A stretch of 64,000 nt of DNA from Anarhynchus alexandrinus (GCA_008711295.1 VUYV01000154.1:1451726-1515725); one strand, 5' to 3'; shown: positions 13,025 through 27,369, counted from the first letter of the stretch. Program-made: numbers and translations. The notes: generated by a model not told the origin, from the letters alone.

Positions 13025-13699
13025 CATCTGACATGGCAATGATTATTTGTTGCCGATATGTATATTTTTGCATATATCCTCATAGCTAAGGTTATCAGAG
13101 AAATAATTAACAGCCTGCACTGATTCAGGTCTCAGCACTCCTGTGCGTTCAACAGACTAATGGTTTATGTGGTTCTTATTTCAAGTGGGATACACATATT
13201 CCAAGTAGCAGCAAACCCTTTGTATCGAAGTTCTGGCATGAAATTAGGACATTAGCTGTATGAATCAATTTAATTAAGGGTTTAACAATGGAGAAATACA
13301 GTTTTGAGAAAGCTTTTAAAATTTTAAAAGCAAGGTGGAGTTTATAGGATCTAACTGTCTTGTTAAATATTAATGGCTTCCTTTTTTGCCAGATGTTGTC
13401 AAGGGAAAGATTTTTCAGTTTTTACATTATAGGAGTCACTACTGGTTTTATTAAATGCCGTTTACGTGATAGGGAAACAGGACTGCCTTAGAGGGAACTT
13501 CTCCCTAACTGTTCTGCGCTGGCTGTAAGGAAACCTCAGGATCCATTTAGGGCTGTAGAATACGAAAAACTGATTTTTAAAGAGAAACTTAGATCATTCT
13601 TCTCCTTTGGTCCCCATTCACAGTAGGGTTCATTCTGCCCTACACCGGGCTGACAATAACCAGCGCAATTCCTGTCCGCTTTGGGGCTTCCCTCCACCC

Positions 13700-13920
13700 C
13701 CGCAGACCAGTTCAGGTGCCCATTGCCCCTCGTCCTGTCACTGGGAACCACTGAAAAGAGTCTGGCTCCATCCTCCTTCAACCTTCACCCTTTAGATACC
13801 TGTACGCAATAATAAGGTGTCCCCTCAGCCTTCTCTTCTCCAGGCTAAAGAGTCCCAGCTCTCTCAGCCTTTCCTCGTAAGGGAGATGCTCCAATCCCCC
13901 AATCATCTCAGTTGCCCTAG
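13700..13920 (-). mobile_element. CR1 internal fragment, antisense, diverged
   Basis: On this strand the block CCCCTCAGCCTTCTCTTCTCC, CAGGCTAAAGAGTCCCAGCT, TCTCAGCCTTTCCTCGTAAG is the reverse complement of the conserved C-terminal part of CR1 ORF2 (the LFSLEKRR region). Minus-strand translation around 13730 gives SDRTRGNGH, the usual CR1 DRTRGNG motif. Both ends are missing, including the terminal repeats, so this is an old or deleted copy. Confidence 0.85.
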
Positions 13921-16900
13921 GTTTCATGCTTAGTGTCAAACACGCTTGGTCTTGCTACGTGCCACGGTGCGGGTATCGCGTGTATCGGCACAGCAGCGCC
14001 GCGGCCCCTCCGGGGGGATGGGGCTTAAGGGGTTGTAACGTGGGAGAGAAATCTCAGCACTGTGCTGAATCGGTTTAGCAGGTTATTTAACCTTCACAAT
14101 AATCTGTTTCAAAATGCAGGCATCCATGACGACTTACTATGAATCCACGTTCACTTTCTGATAAAATACCGTTTGTCCGACAAGAAGCAAAAAACCAAAT
14201 ATATTTCTGATTTTAGCTTTACATCGTGAGCTCATTTCTAATGAATATCCTGGCACACTCCTTTCTGGAGTAGCGTTTTAATATCCAGTTCCCTTCTCTG
14301 CTTTAGGCCTTATAAGTTGTCAATACTGTGTGAACATTATGTAAAAATTACCTGTAATAAAAAGGTAATCATCCAATATGACTTGAATAATAGCCTGACT
14401 ATGAGATACCAGTGACTTTGAGAGATTTTGACAAACAGAAAGGGAATTCAAAGAGCAATTAAGTTAGTTAAGGGATTGGAGTGATTGATTTATGATGACA
14501 AATTAAACTAATTCAGTACCCATATAGCATGGCCAAATGCTGTTTAATGAAGGATCCGAAAAGTCTAGAACTGTTTAAATGATAAAAATAACCAGATGGG
14601 AAAGCGGAGAATTCCCAGGGAGCGCCTATTCCTAGGAACTGAGCTATAAGACATTGAATGATGTTGAGAAAGTGAATCTGGCCCATTTCTTCCTTTAAAA
14701 TACTATGCAAATGGAACCACTTAATGGTACATTTTGTCCAGCTCAGAAGAAGTGATTTTTTTTATTATGCAAATACACCCCTTCCACCTCTGCCCTCAAA
14801 AAAAGTTGCACTGGCTTTGCCACTTAAATGAAAAATCAATATTTGCACTAAATTCGGGTACCTTAGTAGAAAGGTTGGGTTTGTACCTACCATTACTGTG
14901 AAAGATGGAACAGATCACCAGCCCTGAATTTATAACATGGTAAAAAGTGACTTAGGAGCCCAATGAAATCCCCGTAAGCAGGTGAACTTGCAGCTCAATG
15001 GCAGTACGATGGGTGTTGTGCAGGCGTAGGGAGAGGGAAATATTGACTAAGGGAAAATAAACTTCTCTAAATTGAGCAAAAACTTTAATTCATAATTACA
15101 TTGTCCCTTTTTCTCAATGAAGGGTGGGAAGCAGATTCACCTTCCTGTACAGCCTGATCATTAGGAAAGCTTTCTGGTGTGCAGGAGAGTGCAGTTCGTA
15201 TCCTCTCTGGCTTGTATGTTGCAAGGATTTAACTTGAATTGGCCTTACAGAGCCTTCACCACTGGACGTGGTTGAGATTGGAGGTCACCATTTCTCCTCT
15301 TGAAGCCATGTATGAAAATATTAAACTCTCGTGGGGTTGAGAGAAAGCAAGTAAAAGCACTTGGTTGCCTAGTACGGAGGGCAGTGAGTCAAAACTTGTG
15401 CTATCTGGATACGAGTCCATGCTCTAATAAGTATTTTTATTAATTGGAAAAGCTTCAAACATTTGGAAGATACTTTCCAAGAATAGGGAAGTGCAGGAAG
15501 ATCCATTGAGCTGAAGCACTGGGAGAAGGAGGGTAAACCTTGATCTGCCTTACTTGGGGGGGGGCTCATGCCCCAGCCTAACCCCTGGGCTACGTCAGGA
15601 GGTGCAGAGCTGCTGGGTATGGGCACCAGTGAGCTGTCGCAGATCCGAGACGTTCCTATCAGGCTGTTGCTTTTCCCTGGTGGAGCAGATCTGCTGAGAA
15701 GCCGCAGCACATTAGCCCAGCTGCAAATGCAATTAGAAGCACGCTAGCTTTTTCAGACAGCTTTTTTGGAGTAGTCCAGGGTTTGTTTTTTTTTTTTTGT
15801 GCAGCTTTGCAGTATAATAATATTGGGGTGGAAACTAAGTAATGCGTAATACTGGCTTAACCTCAGAAGAATTCCCTAATGGGAAGCCCATCCCCAAAAG
15901 GCCAAACTGTTCTGGCGTGTGATACTGGGCTTTACCTCTGATTTCCATAACTCCGGACAGTTGAGGTCATCACTTTGCAAAATGCCTCCAGAATTTAATG
16001 TCCAACTTAGAACATCTTATTCAGGGAGGATATGGCTTTCAGGCTGGGTACCCAAAAATCACTGACTGAAGAACCTTTTGCTGTGCACTTCAGAACAGAG
16101 AAGCCTGAACAAAACTGAGAGGCCGTCGCTGGAGTACTCTAGGGTATTGCAAAGCTCACCAAGATTTAGGTGGGATGCTTAGCTAAGGGTAATAGCCTAG
16201 GCACTCTCTTAAACAGCTATTTATCCTCCTGCTGGTGTTAGCTGTTTTCTGCTATCCGGAACAGAAAGTGCAGGTGCTTCAGTCAGCCTCATTAGCACCA
16301 TGACACAAGCTATTAAAATTGTCTTCGTAATGAAAAACTAGTTCGGGGAGCCGTCCGAGCTGTCTGACTGCTCCTACGGCAGTGAAATTAGAAAAGCAAA
16401 TCATAAACAATGTTGGAGGCATCAGGAAGTAACCTCATTAGAGGTGCCCTTGGATGCCATTTACCTGCCTGGATAGCAATATTTGGCGCTCGTGGATCTG
16501 AGTTACGACAAAAGAGCCTGAGCTTCACGGCGTGTTTATAACAGAGAGACTGTTTGTTCAGCGTCCTTCTGCCGTTGCGCCCAACCCCGTGAGCTGCGCT
16601 GCTTCTTTCAAAGCCCCCATGCCGCGTGGTCTGCGGCTCTGCGCGTTGCTGTCGAAGGGATGCAGCGTTGGCTCATTTAGCGCTCGTACTCCCGTGGTGG
16701 TGTGGGACGCTGAGGCATCCCTAGCTAGCTCTCTCCCATCTCAATGGGGTAATGAACCACGCTGTTTAGATACACCGTGCTGTTGTATGTGCCAACGTAC
16801 ACTGTGAGAGAGAAAACGTAAGTTTACTCTTCTCTGTGGTCGTTAGAAACCCCATAATACGTCCTGGAAAACCAGGTGAGACTGGGTGCCTTGACTGAGC

Positions 16901-19900
16901 CTCCTGCTCTAATAACACACTTTGGCCAATTATATTCTGCCTAATTTAAAATAGTCTTTGCAGACCCAGAGAGGTAATTGATTTTTTGCTCATTGTCCGG
17001 AAGAAATGATCATCTTCGTCACCTTAGTTGGAAGAGCCACTTCTTTGTCTGCTCTTCCCCCGTGGTGTGCGGAGCAATCCCTCCTCCTCTTGCCAGCAGG
17101 GTCACTGGGGCCGCTAGAAATACTCAGGGGTTCATTTGGGTGCAAGCACCTCTTTGGGGTACAGACGTGTTCATCTGGTTGTCATGGCAGACATCCAAAA
17201 CCTCTAGAGACACTAAATTGGGTGTGAATTCCCACCCCGAGAAGTTAAGGAAGACCCCGAGCTGCAGAGCTTATTTTTCAGACTGGCAGTGTCTGGAGCA
17301 AGGGATCAGCACCCTCTAAAACAGAGAGAAAGTATCGTTAAAGGGTTAAATACCTTTTAATGGGAAAAGCGGTGCCAGAGTGGGCAAGGCTAATGTTTGT
17401 CTCCCTTTTGGAACGGAACGGTCCATCTCTTCACTTGCAGCTTTGCTGAAGTCAGTAATGGCTTTGCTCCCAGAACGTAGCCTGAGTATCTCCAGGAGCA
17501 GAGAGAAGCAGTCGTTGAAAAACACGCCGCCATAACTCCTTTTATTGATGGAAGCCTATCTCTTTTGCCTTGTGCCAGGGAAGTTAAAAAAGCAAAAACT
17601 GCAAAAGGAAAAAAAAAAAAAAGCATTGAACTAAACAGAGTCTTAAGCAGTGGTAAACAAAATGTAGCTTCCTTTGTGGTTGATTTTTATCCAGCTGCAG
17701 ACAAATATCAAAGCGATATCAAAGGAAAGCTACCCATTAATTAATTCAGACTGACTTCACAAAGCAAGCTGGAGCTTTTGCTGATATCTGATTCTGACAA
17801 CTTCCTAATCTTCACAAGTTGTCATTAAGAGTGGCGTTAAAGCAGTCCGCAGTCAATCCCAGCTCTCGCCCTATTGTAACTCGGAGATGGGCTATCTCCC
17901 GTAGCGGGGGGGGGTACACAAGCAGGGGTTAGAATAAGCAACTTTGCTTCTTTGCAAAAGGAATTTGCAATGTATCAGGGAATCTCATGAATACATTGCC
18001 TCTGTCATTCATTCCAGGAACGCTCGCCCAATCCCACTTGCAGCCATTACAAGTTGCAGCAAGTGGAAATTTTCTCTTCTGAAGGAGAAACACAGGGAAA
18101 AAAAAAACAGAGAAAGAAAGAAAAAGAGCAGCTCATGTCTGAAAGGAATAATTGGAAGTCTGTAACGATCTTTAAGAAAGTATGAATAGAGCCTTATCAT
18201 TGATTTCAAGATAGAGAACATAGGATTCTGGGTTGAAGAAAATAAGATTGTGGAAAATAAGACGCTAATCAGAAGATAAGATGCGTTTTAAACTAAGAAC
18301 TGAAAGTCAGGTACCTCCATAAGTGAAGCTTGTAATTCCACCGTGAAAATAAACAAAACACTCGAGTGTTCCTTACCGCTGCCAGGATCTCTCAGTGGGA
18401 TTACAGCCTCATGCAGAGATGCGAGGTACGTGATACCTTTATATTCCCATTCAACTGTGAATGGCGCAAACGATTGGAGTTTGTGTTCTAGACCATCACT
18501 TGAGCCAGTATCCGCCAGACAGCGACTAATATTATTTTGTGGCCGATTCATAACAGGACCTTAGAGGAAAATGTGCTGTGTTATTATACAGTACGTTCAT
18601 TTCAAATATTGCGAGAAATACAGAGAGGATAAGTGCTGCTGCGGGAGTACCTCACCAAGCATCCACAGCAGCATGGATGTAGATGGTGCATTTATTTCCT
18701 CCAGGGCCAAGTACTGCTCAATTGCCAGTGACAAATGGGAATTATTTTTGATTGTATACAGAATTGAGGATTTACCGTTGTAAGAGGTGAAGTAAAACTT
18801 AGATCAAGTATCAGGAAAAAACAGTATCTGTCCAATTAGAATAATCTTCTGAAAGAAACAAACTTAAATCCCAATCCTTAGGGGCATTTGGGGTAGGAAA
18901 GAATTAGAAAATATATGATAGGCGGTAATCCTGTATTGGCATTAAGTCATCTGAGATGAGCTACTGGATTTTTTCATCTCTCATTTCTGCAATTGCTAAG
19001 AAGTGGAAGAAATTGCTATGCTTCTGTGAATGTGGAATCCTCCTGTTTGTACAAAAATATATGATTAACCAAAAAGAAAGATGTTGGTAAGTAAGAGCTG
19101 CAGTCAGTTTAAATGCTGTGCTGATACGCTCGTGTCTGGAGGGCTCTGCGAGTCGCTCAGGCAGGCGTGTCCCTTGCCTCTTGTGACCCTATTCATTTTG
19201 CGAAGAATGACATGAATTTATCCCAGTTTAAAAGTAGCCTGATAGCTAACAGCTCTCATGTCTGGCACTTGTCTTCCTCCCTGTTGACATGAGAGCCAAA
19301 AATAGAGGGTGTGACTTGGTGAAAATGTCTTTTCTGCACCCATGCCGTCTTCCCCTGTGCTTTGGTTGCCCTCCGCTACCTTCACCGAAGCCGCAACAGC
19401 CCTCAGGCTGCATTAGCCTGCTCAGAAAAAATAACATACGCTGAGAAACCGGCAGTTCAAGACTTTCCAGTAGCTCCAAATGCTACCTTTGGAGCAGGTA
19501 GGATGAGTGATGTAAGAGCTTTGAGCTCAGGTGGTTTTATCAGAGGACCTTCCTGATAGCTCTCCGTGGCCTCCAGCTGTTCCACCCGAAGCCATCTCTG
19601 CAGAGCGATTTCTTTGACCTTTAGGCGAGTCGTGCATAAAGGTGTTACTCGCGGGGCACAATGCAGAGAAAACTTCTAATTGAGTGGAACAGCAATATAA
19701 AGAATAAGTAAGAGAAGACAGCTTTTCACATCGTGGCATTTATAGTCAGTAAATGAGGGATGTTGGTGCTTTTTTCAAGGGAATCCAGGGGCCCAGTCCC
19801 TGGAAAAATGCGTGAAGGTTCATATTTGGGGTCAGATGCTGGTTGAGAGCTTTGCAGATGGGTGGAGGCAGGTTGACTTTGGCCTTACTCTTCCTGATAC

Positions 19901-20294
19901 TGTCCCTTTTACTAATGAAAGCTTAATCACAGCTCGGTCCAAATACCACAGCCAGCTGGAACTGACTCATTCTTCAAAAATATATGTTTCTGCTAATGTT
20001 GTCCATTTATTTTTTTGTTTGTTTAACTTCCCGAGCACCTATTGAGGGAAATATTTAAATACATTAGAATTCCTTGAGATTAGCATTATAAATGCATAGT
20101 GCATGTTTAGTATGAATAAAAAATACTTTCCTTATCCCAAAGAAAGCACTGGCAAAATACATTAGCTAGAGAGACGCTAAAAAATTAAAGAGAGTGAGTT
20201 CATACAAAGGATGGTTAAAAATTACATCGTTACTTCATGTGATTCTTACTGCTCTTTGTAATTGTATGTATACGCAACTAGATGTTCGTATTTT

Positions 20295-20331
20295 CGTGTG
20301 GACAGCGTGTGTTTGTGTGTGCTTGTGGCTG
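20295..20331. repeat. UG-rich tract in the intron RNA
   Basis: GTGTGGACAGCGTGTG followed by TTTGTGTGTGCTTGTGG is rich in UGU/GUGU in the sense transcript, the class of sequence CELF proteins bind. It is far from any exon, and a decayed (TG)n microsatellite is an equally good explanation. Confidence 0.5.
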
Positions 20332-22635
20332 GAGACTGCAGTAACATTCTGTTTTCGTGGACAGATCAAATATCGAGCTATCTTTTTTCATTCTCTCTCC
20401 ACAGCCAGATTATTTCGCCACTGCAGAGTATTGGCATAACACCGAGAGCTTTTATTTGGATGCTGATACTGGATAGTTGTGGAAAATTCCTGTAACTTCA
20501 GCTCATGGAGAGCTTAAATAGAATTTATGAGCCATATCCTCATTTGGCGTAAAATATTATGGCTCTGCCGGTTAAACAATAAAACTGTGCTACTTACCCC
20601 AGCTGATCTCGGTCAGGAGAGAAGGATTTTTGACATCTTCATTCGAAACCCCTTTTCTACCTGGATGCTTTGGCTATTCCCTGCAATATTTAAAGAGGCA
20701 TGCGTGTTGACAAGTAGTTTGGGGCTCATATCTGACCTTTGAAGAAATCTGGATTAGCCTGTGTTTGGTAACAGGGAGGAATTTGCCTGACTGCTGGAGA
20801 GGTGGGAATTCTGAACCAAGACATGTATTCTGGACTCAGAACGACTCTGCACCTTTGCTAAGGGAAAACGGCAGCAGCCCCACATTGGTGCCAGCTCTTT
20901 CTATAAATTGTACGCTTTGCTCTAATTTAAAAGGTACAATTTCAAAAGAAGTTATAATTGGGATGCTTTGGGGGCTCATTTTAGACTTACCTCAATCACA
21001 GTTTTTAGCTAGAAGATGTTCTTGCTGGTACATTGTAATGCAAACATGAAAGCTTTCCAAAAAGAACTTTACATAAAAAAGCTTTACATAAAAAAAATTT
21101 AAAATCCCATAGCCTAGAATTTGAGGTTTGTACCAAATAATAGACTCTAGTTTCTGTCAGAATAGGAGACCAAGTGCGTTGCTGGATCAAGGTGACCTTC
21201 CATACTGCAGTTAGGCAGAAGATCCGCTTAGTAAATGAACAGAAAAATCTGTGATGTGAAACTGAGGGAGTGATTGAGGCTGGTTTCTCTCTTATTGAAT
21301 GAAAGCCAAAAATGGAGAAGATAAGAGTAGATCAGATGATGTTGTGAGAGAAACAGAGGACCCCTGACTATGCTTTTTTGCCTTTCTGAAATCTTGCTGT
21401 TGCTGGCCATTCCCTTTAAAGGGTTATTTCCTGAATTTCAGCTTGGCAAAGGTAGAGGATATTGCTGAGCATAATCACATGGTGTTTTCCCAGAGCATAG
21501 TTCACAGAGGAGACAGTACATGCAAGCACAGAACATCGTAAATCTTAAAATAAAACTTCTGCAAAACAAGCGTTTAATATCCTGGTAGTCATGCCCTCAG
21601 TCACAGCTGAGTTTGTGTTTTGCATTACAAAAGCCATTGCATGTTTTTAAAAACCTTTCATTTAAACTAAATTTCTTCACGGTCACTGGTAGCCTAAGAG
21701 AGAATTTATTTTGCTTTTGTTTGGGATCGTGTTTTTGGGGGGAGGAGGAGAAGGGGGTAGAGGATTGCTTTGTTTTCTTGATAAATTTCTAACAGTCATC
21801 CTAGATAATCATGTGGAGTCAGAGGGATTCATGTGGAAAGAGAGGGGTTTTGTGTGGACCTGGCTCAAACATTAGCATCCGAAAATGCTGCCCACAGCCT
21901 GAGCTACTTGAAGACTCCCATTTGGCAGCAGGAGAGGGTTTTTTGTTTTATGATGGGAACATCATCTTGAGTCTTCAAAGATCCTGAAGTCATAAACGAT
22001 AGGGGCAAACTTCCCTGAGCATGTTGTCAGGAGTCAGTGGTCCCTAAGCTGGGGGTTTGACTTTTACTAGGAGAAGAAATGTGCAATATGCCTCTGCAGA
22101 CCACTCGAGTAAGCACAAGCGTCTGCTGTGCTGCCTTCCCCTTCTGGGATGGTTAAGGGACTTCTGTTTCATTCCCATGGGAGGTGGGAAGACTTTTCAT
22201 AGAAGGTGAGATAATGACTAGCGTATTTTGTCTTCGCTTTGGTTCCGTTTCCCAAATATTAGTATGGGAGAGTGGAGAGGGATGGTGCTCTTAGATTTGA
22301 AGGAAAAGTACTCCTTTTTAAGTTTCAGCCTCCTGTTGACTTCTGGAAGCCAACGCCCAACTGGGAAGATGGAAGAAAGTACGGCTTCAGAACACTTGAG
22401 TCATGTCCAGCGAGACATTGACTGTAAGGCTTGTGTCATGCTGGGAATTGAGTCCGGGCACCTTAGGTCATGCTGGGCAAATCCACACGATGCAGCGCAA
22501 GGCTGCGTTAGTTATTAGCTGAGGTCCCAAACCCATGACAGCTTGGCTGGCATTCGGTTCCTCCAGCTATCCTGGATCACTGCTTCAGGTTCTTATGTTA
22601 CCTCTTGAGAAGGGTATCAAGGGAGTAGTATTGTT

Positions 22636-22666
22636 NGGGATTTTAAAAAAAAAAAAAAAAAAAAAA
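22636..22666. repeat. Poly-A run of 22 next to an undetermined base
   Basis: The reference has an N at 22636, a T-rich step, then A at 22645-22666. The exact length is probably unreliable. No element with a recognisable body ends here. Confidence 0.85.
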
Positions 22667-22969
22667 GGCTTTTGTGGAGTACAGCCACTCATTACTGCCT
22701 TACCTATGCCTGGTGATAAAACGACAAGATTTTGGCTTGAGAGACTTGGCTTTGGTTGTGGAATAGCTCCAGATGGATCACGTCTAGCCTCTGTGCCTTT
22801 TTCCCCCCATCATCTTCCTTTCTGCTAAAAAGAGAGAGCAGCAGTAAGCACCTCGCAGTGGTGTTAGGAGGAGAAATCAATTAGAGCGTGAGGAGCTGAG
22901 GCTCCGCTGCGGTGCGGGCAGCTTGGCTGCCTCCCTTCGGGTAGTCATTCTGGGCCACGCAGTGCCTCC

Positions 22970-23095
22970 CTGCGTGACGCCGGGCAAGTCGCCGCTTCAC
23001 CGCGCTTCGGTTTCCGCTCAGAAACGTGGGCAGTAATTTTTGCTCCTCGCGGTTACCTTGAATGGGTGTTAAAACTCATTCAATTAATGTCACAG
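22970..23095 (+). mobile_element. Probable MIR-type SINE (ancient amniote tRNA-derived repeat)
   Basis: The order of motifs follows the MIR core and tail: TGCGTGACGCCGGGCAAGTC (MIR: TGTGTGACCTTGGGCAAGTC), then CTTCGGTTTCCGCTCAGAAA (MIR: CCTCAGTTTCCTCATCTGTAAA), then GGGCAGTAAT and a segment ending TAAAACTCATTCAATTAATG. The tRNA-like 5' part may continue upstream to about 22890 but is not recognisable. Unusually for MIR it is CpG-rich. Recognition is from memory of the family consensus, without alignment scores. Confidence 0.6.
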
Positions 23096-24026
23096 AGAGA
23101 GTTTTGTTATCTTTCTGTGACTTATCGTTTTAATGCAAAGGGGGGGAAAAAAAAAACATTGGCATGCAAACTTCAATTGGCAAAATGTCAACAGAAGTTA
23201 TTGCCGCTGCAGATGAGATGGATAACTCTTGCTGTTAAAATAATATCTGGTGTTTTGCTCAGATGTCTAATGGGTTTGCTTTTTAAGCATGGATGATGCA
23301 AAATATCCCCAAGGCATTATTCCCAACAAGATATAGAATCCCACTTAATGTCTATTTTTAGGATTGAATAGGTTCTGTAAAGGCTCATTTGTTTGAAGAA
23401 AAGATAGTTAATCACTTTGGTTTCCATGTGATTTTGAAGAGAGAATTTTGGTCGTACCTCCCCTTCCTTATCTCCTCTCCGTTTGGCTCGCGTGTGTCCT
23501 GGCGTTGTTGCCGTTTGTGTGGGTGGTAAGAAATGAAGGAATTAAACAAATGAAGTAGAACTGCTAACAGAGCAACGGTAGTTATTTGTACTGTGGGAAG
23601 TGAAGTTGTCACTTCTAAGACCACCAACTTTTTCATTTCTGTATGAGGGCATAACTTTTAAAAGAGATCAAGTGTTGTAGCCTAATTAGTAAACGTACGG
23701 GCGGAACAGCAGGACGCGGGGGTGACTGCGGAAGGGATCACTAGTATATTATTATTACTATTTTAAAGTGCAGCATTGTTTTTAGTCGCTCGCGCTAATG
23801 TTCAATTTAACTTGAATTTAAAACACGGAGTGTAGTGGATTGCAAATGACTGAGTTGGAAAGCTTCCAAAAGGCATTGAATTTCAGCAGTTTTAGTGTTC
23901 TCCGGTAAAAGAAACAACTTGTTTTAAGCAAGCTATATGCTTGTTTCTGTGCTCTAAATAGAAAATAATGATGTTATGCATTACTGCATGAACTATATTT
24001 GGCACCCACCAGCAATATTCATTTTC

Positions 24027-24104
24027 TCCTGCTTCTCTCCCTTCCTCCTCTCCCTCCCTCTCTCCCTCTTGCTCTGTCTCCAAAATATGCATATATATAT
24101 ATAT
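24027..24104. repeat. CT-rich tract followed by (AT)n
   Basis: A pyrimidine stretch TCTCCTGCTTCTCTCCC...TCTCCCTCTTGCTCTGTCTC leads into ATATATATATATATG (24090-24104). This is ordinary low-complexity sequence. Confidence 0.8.
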
Positions 24105-24304
24105 GTCTGACAGTAATCTAGGAGGCCAAGTAACAGACCACATTCTTCTACTACTAAAATTGTATGAATATCTAACACAGTTTAAATCCCTTAAATTGGG
24201 ATTTATGAAAGGATGACAGCAAACAATCTTCCGGCTGTGCCATCGCTCAGGCAGTTACAGCTGCTGCTTTGCATTTATTTGGGAGAGTCTATGTGATGGA
24301 TGCA

Positions 24305-24375
24305 CATTTGTGCTCTTTTTACCTATGAATAAACTAAGGTAAATGACTTAAACCAACACGGGGAATCCAAAGCTC
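24305..24375 (-). mobile_element. Possible MIR fragment, antisense
   Basis: TTTTTACCTATGAATAAACT followed by AAGGTAAATGACTTAAACC resembles the reverse complement of the MIR core (TTTTACAGATGAGGAAACTGAGGC ... GTGACTTGCCC). The match is short and diverged; chance similarity is possible. Confidence 0.3.
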
Positions 24376-27369
24376 TGCCTGTGCCGGTAAAGGAAGCGGG
24401 ACCACAGCAATGGTCTCGAATCCAGTTAGCACTTTCCTGCCCGGTGTGTGGGCATATTTGGGGGAATAACATGGGCCAGGCACTGTTCCCACCAGGCAGT
24501 ATGGACAAAAGCATCCTGTTTTTGAGAGGAAGGAGAAGTATAGCTGTGTAAATGCAAGCTGTGCCGCGCCACTTCTCTTCAGAGCCAGAGAGCGGTCCCT
24601 TGCCTCTTTTATTCACTAGTATTTATTTGGCCTCAGAGACTGTCCCCGGTTCCCGGAGAAGTTCCCTGAAGCTGTAGCCAGATATTGACTGTGTAATTCA
24701 AGTTAGTTTGACCCTAGAGAAGTCGTTCTAAACAGTTCTCTTCGATAGGAAAATACACCTCTCTCACTTCTGGGAAACTTGTAGTACTTGTGAGTCACAA
24801 GGGTTTAAAAAAGCAAAACCAGTTGGCATTGAAATGATGTGAGAAATACGTTCAAGAGCTCCTCCAAAAGGATCCTACTGAAAAACTTGGGAGCTAAGAG
24901 CTGAAACAAGGGGCTGAGGGTGTGTGTAGAGGTGTCTGCACATAATAATCCAGAAAAACAATGATCCTTGAAGACACTGAAAATCATTTAATTCTCTGGT
25001 GCTTGTGGACCACTTTCTCTTCTTCCCCTGGTCTTCTGGTAGGTCAGTACATTCCTTCCTGACTTCCAGACTCAGTGAAGGTGTTCAGGAGCCTGGCAGA
25101 TAGAGATTTGGGTTCTTCTTTTTCTTGGACTACTGGTCTAATTAAGCTGCACTCACTAATTGGATCAGGAGCTTGGAGAAAACTTTAAATTCATTCCCAG
25201 ACCAGAAAAGAACGTAATTTTTTCTCACCAATTTTCATGCTGGTGCCTCTTTAGGTGCTTTTCTTCTGCTGTGTCCTTAACCTGTCCCTGTTGTGCCTTA
25301 ATTTTTTCCTCCTCTTTGGTTTTCCGGTTGGTTCTAAAAAGTCTGTAGGTTTATATAATCCTTCCGCCAAGAAGAATATTAGGGTTTCATTGAGGTCTGA
25401 CATCTCTTCTTCTCTCTCCCGCATTCTCTCCTGCCATTTTACAATTCTGAGATGTACAAAATGTGAAGGAAGTCCCCTTTGGCTTCAACAATGATTGATG
25501 CTAGCGAGAACCAAGTCCCGAAGTGCTAGAAATGATAAGATACATGCAAGCTGTCATCATTTAATCCTATTGCAGTTTGTTTAGTTTGGATGTTACCCGA
25601 GTAACCCAAGTTCTTCAAATTTACCCTTTGCTTGGGGGAAGGTGTAGCTCAATTTTGTGTTGTGTTTCCCCGCGATGCAGTCTGCACGGGTGACAGGTAA
25701 GGGACAAACTAAGCTGGGGCATGGCTAGAAACTTATAGTCATGGCAGATGACAGGGAAGAGAGGAAGGGGAGAGGTCTAAAGAGGGCTAAGAGCTCTAGA
25801 AAGCTGCTGATGTCTTTAAAGGGTTTTTAGAAAGACGATGAGAGGAACGGTAAGGAGTGAGGAGTCGTGGATAACGTCCTCCACATGCACCCCCTAAACT
25901 CCCGTGGTGTAAAGGCACACTGTGCTTAACTTTAGAGGACTTTTAGGAGGTGGTCTTTGGCTGACGTACAGAGCTGGGTGAAGGCACGGGCAGGTTTATG
26001 TGCATTCGTGGTCCTTTCTTGACGAGTGGTTTTCTTTCCTCGAGGCATGAGGAATGACAGGAGCGAGGCACGCGCAGTCTGCGGTGGCAGGAATGGAGAA
26101 TAAAAGCTGCTAATAGATGTACTAGTCATGTATGAAGGTGTTTTTTGCAATGGACCATAAAATAATGATTTTTTTGTAGTCTAATTACATGGCCAGAGTT
26201 TTGGAGGTGCTGAGGGCGCCTGAATTTCACAGACCCAACACAGCTGCAGCAAATCGAGCCCATCAGCTCCTTCATCTTCACTGAAAGGCATTTCCTGCTT
26301 TTTAATCACCAAAGTCCTCTGTAAGACAAACATACTCACATATATAACAAAATACCTTTATTAAACCAGATGATACAGATCGTTTAGAGCGTTGACTGCC
26401 TCAGCCTACAAACCGTGCTTCATTCGCAGAAATGACTGCTGGCGGGAAGTCTTTAGCCCACCTAGAAGATCTGAGTGCCCATTTCTCTTCAGAAAACGGA
26501 TGGAAAGCAGGTGCCCAAAAACCTTTCCACCAAATATGCTGACAGCTCTGAAATGTGATTTAAGCAATCGCTGGTGACGCGGCGGTGACTCAGAGCGTGC
26601 CAATCCCATGCTCGGCCATGCCTGGAGACAGTTCTTCCCCATTCACCCTTAGCGCTCCAGGCTTAAGATTACACCTGATTGGAAGCATCCCCTGACTAAA
26701 TAAAACAAGCGGTAAGCTGATGGAGTGGTGCAATGTGCAAGCACACAATAGTAATCACAGCTAATGACTCTGCTAAATGCTAGGCTGCACACACCTCCTT
26801 GTTTGGTGTTTGTTTTGTATACAGAAGGTAACATCGACTGAATAACGAGGATGCCAAGTTACAGATGGGGTTGTGGAATTGTATTTGACAGCCGATTAGA
26901 GTAATCTGACAGAAATGATGACTTAATCACCACGACAGACTCCAAATTCCCAGATAGAATTCCACCCAGGTTAATCTAATTTCCTTGCAATATTTTTGCC
27001 AGAAATAGACTCTTAGCCGGCTTGTTTTCTCCCATGCAGATGTCACATGGCTTTGACAAGAATGTAAATAGGTAGCGTTATTATTGTCAAAAAGACGACT
27101 TTGAAGCTCTAAAGCTGGAGAGGATGCGTGCGTGTGAGAGGTGGTTGTGTTTCTTGACTGCGTTTTTTTCCCTAATGAAGTTATGTTTACATACGGTGGG
27201 ATGTACTCAGGAAAAAGAGGGGGAAAAAAAGATGTAACTAGTCAATTGTAATTCTAGGCCATGGCTCGGTCCTGCTGCTGCCCTCGACATAGCCAGCGGC
27301 CAGGTTCCCATTGATTTCAGGGGGATTTTCAGGATTGCATGCGTGACAACTGTTTCTTTTCCTTTTTGG

